Of a stretch of DNA of 64,000 nucleotides, positions 21,701 to 32,147 are shown in pieces (position 1 is the stretch's first letter; each line of letters begins with the position of its first letter). The stretch is from the NCBI RefSeq assembly GCF_032118995.1, contig NC_092648.1, forward strand, positions 3,735,001-3,799,000, in the 5' to 3' direction. Origin of the DNA: Asterias amurensis. Its lineage: Eukaryota; Echinodermata; Asteroidea; Forcipulatida; Asteriidae. The notes beneath the pieces were generated by a model that searched no databases, was not told the DNA's origin, and saw only the letters and a program-made list of their open reading frames with translations. Both the position numbers and the translations under genes were made by a program.

Positions 21701-24700
21701 TATTCTTGAGTCTTCATTATTAAAAACATAAGTGCAACCATAACAACATCCATCAATTACAAGCACAAGTAAAACTACTGTACTAGAACACGTGTTAATC
21801 GCATTGCCATTTGCTCCCATAGGTGTAATGATGTGTCCCAAACAATCAACAGAAGATGGCTTCGAGATGCAGTTTGGCGTCAACCATCTCGGCCACTTCC
21901 TTCTGACCAACCTCCTCCTTGATCTCATCAAGTCCTCCTCCCCGTCTCGCATCGTCAACGTCTCCTCCATCGCACACGGTGGAGGCAAGATGCAATGGGA
22001 GGACTTGATGATGGATGAGGAGTACGATCGTTTCTCAGCGTATGGGCAGAGCAAACTTGCCTCCATGCTGTTCACACTGGAACTGAGTAGGCAACTTGAA
22101 GGTATAACACACATTATAGCTGTATAAAGGTGTTTCAATCCCCCCAAAATAACAGCTACAAAATCATTAGGATTCTGCGTCAGTCTGACCCATCTTTGCA
22201 TGCATGGTTTATTTTTTTGCCCTTTCCCCTTTTTAACCAAGTTCACAACTGTGGTGGGTTCTCTTCATTACCTTGCCCCAACTTTACCTTCTGCATTCTT
22301 AAATAATGCCCTGGTTAGTTTTGACCCATATTCTGGGCCCTATGGGCCTGGCCCATTTCCAGGTTATGCTGACTCGGAAAGTGGCCTAAATTTTCCTTTT
22401 GCGTCAGCTCGACCCATTTCCTTGGGTTCATAGGATCGAATCCCGTCTCAGTAACATGTTGATATTCTCAACCGGACTATGGGCAGTGATAGCACTGAGT
22501 ATGCCTTATCTAGAACTCTTGCTCTGTATACAGATACTATAGTATAATATGAAAGTGTAATGCCGCCAGGGCTACAGGCCCTATATTTATCTCACACAGG
22601 TAGAAGGGTAAAACGAAACTAGGTTGCGGGGGGAGGGGGCTGCCCAAAGCCATTTTGAGATATAGTGAAAACAGTACCATGACACTAATGTTTTGAATAC
22701 ATTTTGTCTGTAGGCATTACCTCTTTAACCAAACAGTGCACTTCTATCGTCTCAACCATAGCAAAAAAAAGCTCATGCAATTATGCCCACGATCTGTGTG
22801 TGTATATAGGTTCCGGCGTAACTGTAAACGCACTTCATCCGGGTGTTGTCCAGACGGAACTGTTCCGGCACATGGAAGCAGAGAAGCCCCAAGGAGTTGC
22901 CGGAGCAATCATTTGGCTCGCCAGCCTGTCTCCGAACTTCTTATTCAAGAGCACCGTAGAGGGCGCACAGACGTCTATATACTGTGCCGTTGCAGATGAA
23001 CTGGAGAGTGTATCCGGCCTGTATTTCGCGTAAGATATTTTTGATCTAATATATGTCGAATTTGCATCGGGGTTAAATGATATTACTGTTATTTTACCCT
23101 TATACCGATGTGTGTAAGCACTGTATAATGAGTACTTTCCCAAGTTCTGCTGAAAACAATACAGGCATATTGCTCGAATGGGATTCGGACCCACGACCTT
23201 TGCAACTCTAGAGCAGTGTCACCAACTAGACAACTTTGCCCGTTGGGGAGGTAGTTCAAATCATACTCGGTGTTCTAGTTCGTAAGACACTGCTCTAGAA
23301 TTGCAAAGGTCTGGGGTTCGAATGCCTGTAATTGTTTTCACCGAAGTCGGGCAAAGTACTTATATTACAATACAGTGCTGTGACACACATGGGTGTAAGG
23401 GTAAAACCATATTAATATAATGGTTGGTCATTGATCAGATATTTGCGGAGTTCAGCGAAGACCAAACTGAGACTGGGTGGTAACAATGGTCTTATCCTGT
23501 TTGTTATGCACACATAAAAATATATGAATTTGATTTTCGTATTCTTATTGAAGCCATTCGAGCCAGATTAAAGGAACACGTTGCCTTGGATCGGTCGAGT
23601 TGGTCTTTGAAAAGCGTTTGTAACCGTTTTTTATAAAATGCATATGGGTAGAAAGCTGTTGTAAAAGTAGAATACAATGATCCACACAAACATGCCTCGA
23701 AATTGCGTGGTTTTCCTTTTACCTCGTCGACTAACACGTCGGCCATTTATGGGGGTCAAAATTTTGACTCCCATAAATGGCCGACCATGTTAGTTCGCAC
23801 AGTAGAAGGAAAACCACGCAATTTCGAGACAAACTTGTGTGGATCATTGTATTCTACTTTTAAAACATCTTTCCAACCATATGCATTTTATAAAAAACGG
23901 TTACAAACGCTTTTGTTTTGACCAACTCGTCCGATCCAAGGCAACGTGTTCCTTTAAGCCTCGGTATGTCGTCACCGATTGTTTTTCCAAGGCTTGAAAT
24001 TCGTATCTGATCAGCCTGATCCGAGGTCTACAGAAAGTGTCTGCTACACGGTTGTCTGTGCATACGATGCCCTGTGCCCGTACGGTTCAAGAGCACTTGA
24101 CCTCGTTTCATCTTTCCTGTTCTATTGCTCGCCTATCTGAACAATTTGTCCTGTTCATCTGCTGTCAATGTTAATAAATAAAAACGTATTATCTGTTCCT
24201 TAAAAAAAAAGCTGGGCATGTATAAAAGAAGTCTAGACTCTTAGATGTTATTATTTTTGGGGGGATTGTATGGTATTAATATTGCCCCTTTCGCTCCCTC
24301 GGGATAAAGTTGGGTGGGTTTCCACGCCCTAAAATGTATAGCTTACAGTTAAGGAAATAAATCAATTAATTCATTACTATGGATCCAAATAATTCTAGAC
24401 AATAGCTGGGCATGTTGAGACGGTCAGTTGGATGTGAAAATTATTGGGAAGTGTACAGAAAATATAAATTAATAGTAACTGTAGATAGTGTAATGATAAA
24501 TTGGTCATTTCAGGCGTAAAGCTAATGGCTTTCCCCACTTCAGGATACAAAAAAGGTTTATTTGTGTTTCATTTCTTCTATTCTTTCATAGTGATTGTGC
24601 CCCGAGGAAGCCGACCGACGCGGCGCTAAACCACCAGGATGCCAAGAGGTTGTGGGAGATAAGTGCCAAGATGGTCGGCCTAGAGAAGAAAGTCAACTGA
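18712..24700 (+). CDS. RDH13/14-like: Retinol dehydrogenase 13/14-like short-chain dehydrogenase (gene 2), six exons
   Basis: Paralogue of gene 1 with the same expected activity (NADP(H)-dependent retinoid or lipid-aldehyde oxidoreductase, membrane anchored). Exons 18712-18751, 19313-19459, 20049-20240, 21823-22101, 22810-23029 and 24592-24700 join through GT-AG sites into 987 nt, 328 aa. Exons 2, 3, 4 and 6 have exactly the lengths found in gene 1 (147, 192, 279, 109), exon 5 differs by one codon, and all intron phases agree. The first about 20 residues are hydrophobic (signal anchor), then [15 protein letters not shown] is at 45-52, NNAG at 124-127, catalytic Ser175 (VSS), Tyr200 and Lys204 (YGQSK). 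[13 protein letters not shown] is close to vertebrate RDH13; the tail [12 protein letters not shown] resembles RDH14. The start ATG has A at -3. A poly(A) signal lies about 90 nt after the stop. Confidence 0.92.
19068..19190 (-). repeat. Two tRNA-like B-box fragments in tandem
   Basis: GGATTCGAACCCAC occurs twice (19074 and 19142), each followed by an ACCTTGT stretch; read on the minus strand each is GTGGGTTCGAATCC, the tRNA T-arm / B box. No complete cloverleaf. Remnants of tRNA-derived SINEs in the first intron of gene 2, next to a GGT/poly-G run at 19203-19234. Confidence 0.5.
19203..19234 (+). repeat. GGT and poly-G simple repeat
   Basis: Several GGT units running into an uninterrupted G tract. 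Such tracts form G-quadruplexes and are often misassembled. First intron of gene 2. Confidence 0.7.
19680..19800 (+). repeat. SINE tail fragment
   Basis: AATC..CGACACTTGTG, CTTGAGCAAGGCACTC and ATAATTGCTTCTCTCCAC followed by CAGGAGTACAAG match the body of the tRNA-Leu SINE at 1719-2047 and the fragment at 21565. Second intron of gene 2. Confidence 0.6.
21425..21548 (+). pseudogene. Decayed duplicate of the intron/exon-4 border of gene 2
   Basis: About 124 bp match 21729-21851: AGTGCAACCATAA, TTACAAGCACAAGT, ACTACTGTACTAGAAC, TTTGCTCCCAT and GATGTGTCCCAAACAATCA occur in the same order 304 bp apart. The downstream copy contains the acceptor CCCATAG and the first codons of exon 4; in this copy the acceptor reads CCCATGG, so it should not splice. 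A SINE fragment lies between the two copies. Confidence 0.8.
21565..21665 (+). repeat. SINE tail fragment
   Basis: GGGTTCGAATCTTGGCC (B-box-like), CACGACACTAGCGAGCAGGGC, and ATAATTGCTTCTCTCCAC followed by ACAGGAGTACAAGT. Same family as 19680-19800. It sits exactly between the two copies of the duplicated exon-4 border. Confidence 0.6.
23092..23406. mobile_element. Foldback element with tRNA-like arms
   Basis: Two arms of about 140 bp are inverted copies: left GACCTTTGCAACTCTAGAGC, right GCTCTAGAATTGCAAAGGTC; outer tips TTTTACCCTTATACC and GGGTGTAAGGGTAAAA. Each arm contains a B-box-like word (GGATTCGGACCCAC / GGGGTTCGAATGCC). No coding capacity. Last intron of gene 2, 60 bp after its fifth exon. 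Confidence 0.75.
23568..23957. mobile_element. Family B palindromic MITE, copy 2
   Basis: 390 bp, TTAA at both ends, arms TTAAAGGAACACGTTGCCTT and AAGGCAACGTGTTCCTTTAA, centre GGGGGTCAAAATTTTGACTC. Arms match over nearly their whole length, implying recent insertion or gene conversion between arms. Last intron of gene 2. Confidence 0.85.
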
Positions 24701-24792
24701 AAAACGAGTCCCAGCCACGGGGTCACAACTCACCGTTCCACAACTATACATTTTCTTTAAGTTATTTTATTCTGTGAGGGTCTGCAGATATC

Positions 24793-24801
24793 AATAAATA
24801 A
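24793..24801 (+). terminator. Poly(A) signal of gene 2
   Basis: Overlapping AATAAA and ATAAAA words (AATAAATAAAA) lie 93 nt after the TGA of the second dehydrogenase. This is the right place and form for a cleavage and polyadenylation signal; the cleavage site itself is not visible. Confidence 0.6.
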
Positions 24802-24809
24802 AACAGAAT

Positions 24810-27800
24810 TTTGTTTATAAGTCCTCCTTAGGCGAGGAGAAGCTGTCTCGCTTTCTTTCGGACTTTTAACTCGAGCCTGTCGTACTATCAAATTGCTTTT
24901 TGCTTAAATAGTCGTTGCCCCATTTTTGGAGGGGGGGTTGCTGGAGTGGTGGTGGGGGGGTAGGTTGTGTGCCATAGAGATCAATGACCAAATGGTCATC
25001 CCAGCTACATGGTGCTGTGGCATTTTGCCCAAATATTGCCCTCGTTCTTGAGCAGTATATGTACTTGATTCAAGTCCCGGTCTCGATCGTGCGAGAAGTG
25101 ACATGTATCCTCCGTCAAAATTTCGCCGAAAATGGCACAGGTTGGGGGAGTTTTCTGATGTTAGGCGATGGGGCTGAACATAAATTAAAAATGACTCTCA
25201 CGGGAATGGGACTTGAGTCACGTCTAGGCAGGGCAGACGACTGACTATAGTAGACGGGTTGTTTCCCTCGTACTGGGAAACCCATAATACCACAGCAGGT
25301 ATCATCGATTCAGCGCATCTCATAATCTTCTTTGTGGGGTTTCATGGATTTTTTATAAACTGTAGCTTATTATCTATGAAGCCTGGAGAATTCATAACTT
25401 ATTATTGACTGATTGGAATTGTAGGACACCGAACCATGATAAGTGAATGCTCTTTTTAAAGTGTGATACATCGTGTATGTTCTAACGAGCAATGTGACCG
25501 CACGTGAACCGTTCGGTTTGGAAAATCGTTAATCAAAAATTTTCCGTTTGCGTTTGAAGGAGCAATGTTTGACAACCACCCAGTCTTCTCCTGCTAAACC
25601 CTTGCATTATAAAACAGCCAAACTCGAAAAAAAAATTATTAAGTAAGATAATTTTTGGATAATTTGATGGCGTTTTGTGCCTTGTTCTCTGCTTGAATCG
25701 AGCTGTTGCGTTTGAAAGTTGAAGGAGTAATGTTTGGCAACCACCCAGTATTGTCCTAAAGACCCTTGCCTGGGAATTGTTGTTCGTTTATGTAACATAC
25801 TTGGAGGAAGGTTTTGACTCATTGAGACAAAATTAATTTCGTTCGTATATTTTGCGTCCGAGGCTGACGGAAAGTGAGATTTGGAATGAGACCAGCCTCA
25901 CGTGTACCGTGCCGACACGCTGTTCATTAATGCCATTGGACACTTTTTGAACAGAACAACAACTAAAAGTTCACAGATTTACAAACAACGTAAACAGTGT
26001 TTACAGAAGGTAATGGTCAAAGACTTCCATTTAAATATTTTCCCGTGAAATACTTTACTTTTTGAGAAAACATTTATATCGAGAATAACGGATATACACG
26101 AAGTGTGGGCCTTTTGGACAATACTGTTTACGGATGTTGTGCGATTGCTTTAAGGAGGAATTTCTCCTTTATTGTTTGTATTCCTTTTCTTTAAGCAGTT
26201 GGGAAACCGTTCTGGGTTTTTCTTTTAGACGTGTGATTAAACCAGTACCATAGAGGAAGAGTTAGTAATCTTCATCGCAGTGCCATAAAAGCAGGCTGCC
26301 CTAAAAGCATTCAGTGCGCCTGACAAAGGGCACAACGGCCCCCCGAATTTATTCTTGAATGGGTGGCGGCTTTAATAGGTTACAACTAATCCCTTGTTTT
26401 ATGTTCGGTCTTTTCTCTCCTCTGTACCCGTCCTTTAAGCGCCGTAATTGGGAGGAACCAGACGGCACTAGTTCTTACAAAAGGAGGGGAAACGTGTTCA
26501 CGCACGTGCTTTTATGGTGCATGAGTTGCACCCCATGCCAGCAGGCTTTGCCCCAAAGAATTGACATATGCAACATAAATAAGTTACAGGAATAATTATA
26601 AAGTTGCACCCCACTCTCTTAAATAAAAAAGAGTTATACAAGTAAACAACTGTTTAAATTTTGGAAATGTGATGTGCCCCCTTTCTTAATGTTAAAGTTG
26701 TTAAGAGTAGTGCAATCTCCGTACAATTTACGATTTCATGTTTACTTCCATTGAGCTGTGAACAAATCATGAAGTACACGCTCTGTGGCTCTTTTGTAAA
26801 AAAGTAATGTCACAGTTAACATGATCGGAGGAAATAGTATTTGCTACGAAAGCTCATGATTTAAAGCATGTAATTAGGCCCTACTTATAACTGAGTGATA
26901 CGTCACTACATTCCTTGTAAGATATTGGTAGTGGTAAGCAGTTTTCAACAGCTGTCTCTATTTTCTCACTTATATAATCGTGCAAAAAAATAGTAAATTA
27001 TTTAATTTGTATGCACTTATAACCATCGGTCGTTTTGGTTGGTACGTTGGTTTGCAACATCTAGTTCTAATTTCTCACTTTTTTGTATATACATTAATAC
27101 AGCACAAGAGAAAGACTATGCTAGGGTCGAAACGTCAGGCCATTAACTATTCTTTGCATGTATGATACAATCAGTCCTTTTGGTTGGTGTAAGCCTGGAG
27201 GTAGCTCCTCCATGGTATAAGCAGCTCGCCACAGCTAGTTCTATTTTCTCACTTACATAATTTTTTAAATGTAGGCCTACATCACGCAATTTAAAACTGG
27301 AATTGGCAGGTAGATCCACGTGTCTTGCTATAGTTCCAAGAACTATTGATCGTTTACAATGTCTTCTAAACCGTTCTCTCTGACGGTAAACATTTTAAAG
27401 AAAGGTGAATTTCAGTCTTTCCTTTCATTTAAGCCAACAAACAATCATGTATTAATCCTTTGAGTAATTGATGCACTGATGCGGGTAGACGTCTGTAGAG
27501 AAACACAGCATGCATTCTAGGACTTGGGATCGATTCTGATCCGACCATAGTGCGAAACTCTTCGCTGTATCAGGCATTGGATCATGACAAAATTAGTGGA
27601 TATTGACATCGCCATTTGTTCAAACAAAGATTTGTTTTACGTAACAAAACGGCAGCAAGTAGTCCAACCGGGTATTTTTTTTAACGAGGGTTCACCTAAT
27701 GTAAAAGATTTTAGAAAAAAAGAAGGAAAACCAACAACACTCGTTTTGTCCCCGATACCACTCTTGCAAAGAGGCATATTATGGCGGACAACTCTTTTTA

Positions 27801-29110
27801 GAGTGAAAGACGGTACTTTCAACTCGATTTAGACTGAAGTTCGTTCCAATTTTACTCAAAAAGAATGAATTTTATTCTCAAGGAGTGAAAACTGGCACCA
27901 CTCGAACTTGTACATTAAATGGTTTGGGTACTTTTTAGTGTAAACATAATATATTTACAACTTATAACGGTTTGAAGAAAGTGATTGTAGAATAGCTTCC
28001 CTTAAATTGTTACTTAGTGGGGTGCTGTAAAACAATGCCACGAAAATATTTTAGGATACGAACATTGTTTTAGAATAAACAACGTAAACATTGCTCTGTG
28101 AGTTTCACTCATTGTTTTTCTCCAACACTTTTACGACTGTTGAAGCCGGAACATAGGTAAATATTACATAGGCCTACATCTTCATTCACAATGAGTAGGG
28201 ATTCATGTAATGGGAAATCACTTGATCTACAAAAGGTATCAAATTCACGGGCGAGGACCGTACGGGGGCAAGGGTTCTATGTGGTTATAATAGTATCTCT
28301 ACTGCCCCCCCCCCCCCCTTGATAACGGCAATGCTTCACTCCCATACAACTTTGTGGTTGGATGTTGGATGAAATGCTACCTAGGACGCCCGAACTACAT
28401 GTATTGTAGATTGAAGGTGAGGGTCCCGGAAAGTAGATGTGTTAACCGCAAGTAAGTGTTTTGTGTTGTGTAATAACGGACACGGGCACGGATAGGTCAA
28501 GGGGAAGGGGCAGTTTGGGTCCCTCTTCCCCTCTTTGATAACGGCAATGCTCCACCCCAATAGCTTTAACTCAACTGCGGACAAATGAGTCTAAGCAGTT
28601 TGTATCAGCACGGTCGACTTACCCCAAATCGCTTCTTCACTCTTTAATTGCCCCTTGTTGACAATGATGCTCCCCCGCGGTGATCTAATTAGAATAGCAC
28701 CGGCGCATAGGCGTTATTACATGTATTACACATCCCCTTCCATGAGCAACAAAGGGCCTTTTCGAATCCACGGCTTTGGATTCGGCTTCAGACTTCGTTC
28801 CTCGTATGAAGCCACGAGTACGTACGCAAAGCATGCGCTAATGCCAAAATAGCCAAGCTAGCCATAGGCGAATCTGATGCCGAAGCAGGGTCTCAGGGCA
28901 TGGACGAGATTGTACATGCAAAAGTAGCGTGTTTGTGAGACGAACGTTAGAACTTGCTGAGAGGTCTTACCGTTCGGAAGCTAGCGTCTCAGCGGTCTTA
29001 CAAGGACCTTACAAGTACATGTTTCAACATTTCAATCAAGGCTACTAGAAAAAGTTTTTACTCACGGCATCTTTGTGTGAAATTGACTTGTACTCTGTCC
29101 CACTAAAACC
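24810..29110. other. Intergenic between gene 2 and the 744-aa protein gene
   Basis: No coding sequence recognised. Holds a partial 'ATTGGACACTTT' element at 25928-26130 (related to 34668), a short repeat shared with 700-900 at about 26740-26800, a C-run at 28305-28318, and a segment at 28755-28885 whose ends (GAATCCACGGC / GGCGAATCTGATGCC) look weakly inverted. The last few hundred bases must include the promoter and 5' UTR of the downstream gene. Confidence 0.5.
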
Positions 29111-32007
29111 ATGATGGAGATAGCATCGTGTAGCGGTAAGGGCGAGTGCACTTGCGTCAGTCGGATAATCAAACTGGACCCGAATTTAACCATGAAGAGA
29201 GAAAGTCTATTTGTGAGCTCCGAGGCTCAGTCCATCATCGAGGAGCTGACAGGGGTGTCCAGCAACGGGAGGATAATCGCGAAAGCCCCACGGGCCACAC
29301 CCGAGCAAGAGAGAGCATCCCCGGAAGAGTTACCCGTGAAACAAGAGGAGCTTCAGGAAGACAAGAATCAAGAAGATGCGACACAGTCGTCAGGGAATGC
29401 CCGGGTCAAATCGGCTAAGGCTAAGTGGAAAGCCTCGGAGGCAGACGTGATGAAAAGAGCGGCGACACCCAAACTGTACTACAATGACAGGACTGCACGA
29501 GCGGTCATGAAATGGCGGACTTTCAGAACCAACTTTGAGAGTGAAAACCAACAAAATAACGAGCTGGGGGAAGAAGATGAAACAAACGACACACCACCAA
29601 CGGAGGACAAACCGTCAACTGGGGACGGTGCTGGAGAGTTGGAGAACAATAAACAGCCTGACAGTCCCGTGGATGCTGATCAGCCTGCTGAGATCCCCGA
29701 AGTTGAGGATGAGGACGATGAACTGATAAGCAGCCAAAGGAGCCGCCCGGGCAACGCGGCCTACCGAGCTGGCCCGTTGGGCCTGCCAATCAACCGGCCT
29801 CCCGGGGCACGCTTCGGCCGCCGGTACTCCATGCCAGCAGTGCCGGTAACCACCTCACTACCACCCCACTCACCGACCAAGGTCTCACCGCGCTCTCCTG
29901 GAGTGTCTCCACGCTCCTCTTCCCCGGCCAGGTCTCCGTCCCCGACACGCCACGCCTACTTATCAGCCGGTATAACACACCTCCACACAAACCGAGAGAA
30001 ACTTTCCACGCTGTTCAACGAGAGGTCGGTTGTGATCGCATTGCTAGACAAGCAGAAGGCGAAGAAAGATCTGAGAGATGTAAAACTGTTGACCAGTAGG
30101 CTGGGTCGGAGAGCATCTGACTCCACTGCTACGCTGTCACAATTCATTCAAAGAGTAAGTCCATTTAACTTTTTCATTTTCAGCACCCTTGCATCATTTT
30201 AAGTTTTAAGACATTTCTATTCCCTCAAACAAATAAAAAATACAGTATTGAGGAGATTTTGAAATGGGGGCAAAATCAGAAAAGCAAAAGCTTGTGGTAG
30301 GAAGACCAATCCAACAGGAATACACAAACTGAGAAGCGTTACCGCGGTTACGCTTCTAATATTTAAATTTCGAGGCCTTACCCATCGCCTTTGCCGACTT
30401 GAAAACTGTGTGTAATACCTTTACATTTCTGGAGGAAACTTCGTTTTGGCTTTATAATGCATTTCACTTCAAAGCAATGCGGTTATGGAAAATAATTATT
30501 ATATCACTTTTTATCAATAAGTGCTATACCACTTAGTCCTTGATTTTCAAAAGGGTACCGTAGAAGACATGGTTGTGGTTGTTTGTTTCTTATATATCTT
30601 CTTTTTTTTGGGGGGGGGGTGATTAGAAAACAGTGCGAAACCTGTAAGTTTCTCGTTCCTACACAAATGAAAACATTTTAGTTTTGGTTTTTTAATGAAA
30701 CTTTTTGTCAAGATTGTATTGAGTAGAAAACGTGATTGCAGCATTTTGGTATAATTCGACTGGATTAAGCTCAACAGTGTTTGTTTATTTGTTGTTTTAT
30801 CTTTATTTTTTTCCAGAATAAGGTGACCGATGCCCCTAATAGTCGGCTCTTGTCCCGTCGGGCCTCGGTTGGCACATCTCATATCACCCGAGCCACTGCA
30901 AACCTATCCGAAAAGTCAAGCTCAACAAAGAAAGTATCCAACTTAAGTGGAACTCCCCTCAACACTCACGGCCAAGATGCTGCCAGAGCAACGAGTAAGA
31001 GCTGTGAAGATGTTGCCCAGCAGACATTTCGGCATGCCCCGTTCCCCCCTCGCGACCGGAGACGCGGGTCCGTCTGTGTGGGTCAAATCGCCCGGGCCCG
31101 GGAGCGGGAGGTGCCCCGCGCTGCACCCTTGCCTCCCCGTAAACTCATTGAAACCGAAGCTGACCCCACGCCTCCCAACTATATTGAGGCCAAGCAAGAT
31201 TATGACGAACAACGCGGCAATGAACAGATTCCCAACGATGTTCGAAGTCAATGTGGGATGTTCATCTACTACAACCAAAGACGTGGATCTATCAGCACGG
31301 TTAATGGGATAGAAGACACCGCTAATAACAAACCCTCCCCTCGCGAAATGACAGAAAAACGTACAACCTCATCCCCAGAGGGGTTGTGGCATGGCTCTGA
31401 GAAAGACTATAGAAAGAAAGAACTCATTGATATCAATGCAGGATTGCTGACTGTGGAGAATGTCTTGACTCACAACGCACTGTCACGGTACTCTGAAAGG
31501 ACAGATGACAAGTCATTGCCAGCAATCTCGCCTCGCAATAAACCACATGAACTTACGGACTCCCCACCGTCCACGTCTCGACCTGTCCCTACTGTGGAAA
31601 GCGCCTCAAGCCCCGGGAGGGAAGACTCTGCTGACATTTTGCCTACCCAACACCCAATCCGTGAACTCACTCCATTTGAACAACCTGCTGAACTCACGTC
31701 TAAGTATTACGCCCTCCAACAGCGTAGGAGCTCGCTCTTCTTGAGGACCGAGAGTGAGATCATGGAAGACGTAGAGCAAGAACTTCAAGAGCAGGTTGAA
31801 CGGAGGAAACGACAGCTCATGGCGACACGGTGCGTGAGCGCCAAGGGGGCCCGGAGGCTCCAGGCCCGGGCACTGGCTCAGTCAGCTGGTGGTCGCCTCA
31901 AGAGAAACTTACGCGAGGTGACGAGGCAAAGGACAACGAAGGAACTGATTGCGATGGACGGGGAGAGGCGGAGACTGAGGAGGGAAACGCCGGGCACGTT
32001 TTATTGA
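29111..32007 (+). CDS. Unrecognised 744-aa disordered protein with repeated R-R-x-S motifs, two exons
   Basis: Exons 29111-30154 and 30817-32007 join in phase 0 (AGA/gtaagt ... tttccag/AAT) into 744 codons plus TGA. I do not recognise the family. The codon-rich, GC-richer sequence stands out from its flanks and stays open over 2.2 kb of coding sequence. Visible parts: Cys-containing N-terminus; acidic stretch at about 151-207; Ser/Pro-rich basic stretch at 251-280 with several SP and SPTR/SPRS words; predicted helical segments near 290-345; and a charged, likely helical C-terminal region (659-738) with EIMEDVEQELQEQVERR and many Arg. R-R-x-S occurs six times (Ser240, 336, 365, 433, 506, 654), a basophilic-kinase (PKA-type) consensus. 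No signal peptide or membrane segment. The first of two adjacent ATGs is used; A at -3. A further 5' exon cannot be excluded. Confidence 0.8.
30296..30490. mobile_element. Family D fragment in the intron of the 744-aa protein gene
   Basis: Contains GAGAAGCGTTACCGCGG, followed by TTACGCTTCT, and CACTTCAAAGCAATGCGGTTA, phrases of family D. Both terminal repeats are lost. Confidence 0.5.
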
Positions 32008-32141
32008 CCAAGCGAGACCATAACTTTTAGAATAACCATGATTATGATTTCATCTTGTGTGGATGTGATGGACAATTCATTAGGAATACACCCTTAATTT
32101 GTTGAAAAACCAATGACTGTTTACTACTGTTGATAATTATA

Positions 32142-32147
32142 ATTAAA
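32142..32147 (+). terminator. Possible poly(A) signal of the 744-aa protein gene
   Basis: ATTAAA, the commonest variant of the poly(A) hexamer, occurs 135 nt after the stop codon. The stretch is AT-rich, so a chance match is possible. Confidence 0.3.

Noticed and set aside
21653-22246. 197-codon minus-strand open frame
   Set aside because: Antisense shadow of exon 4 of gene 2.
23160-23345. tRNA genes on both strands
   Set aside because: Only B-box-like words are present, in inverted arms of a foldback element; no A box or cloverleaf in the right place.
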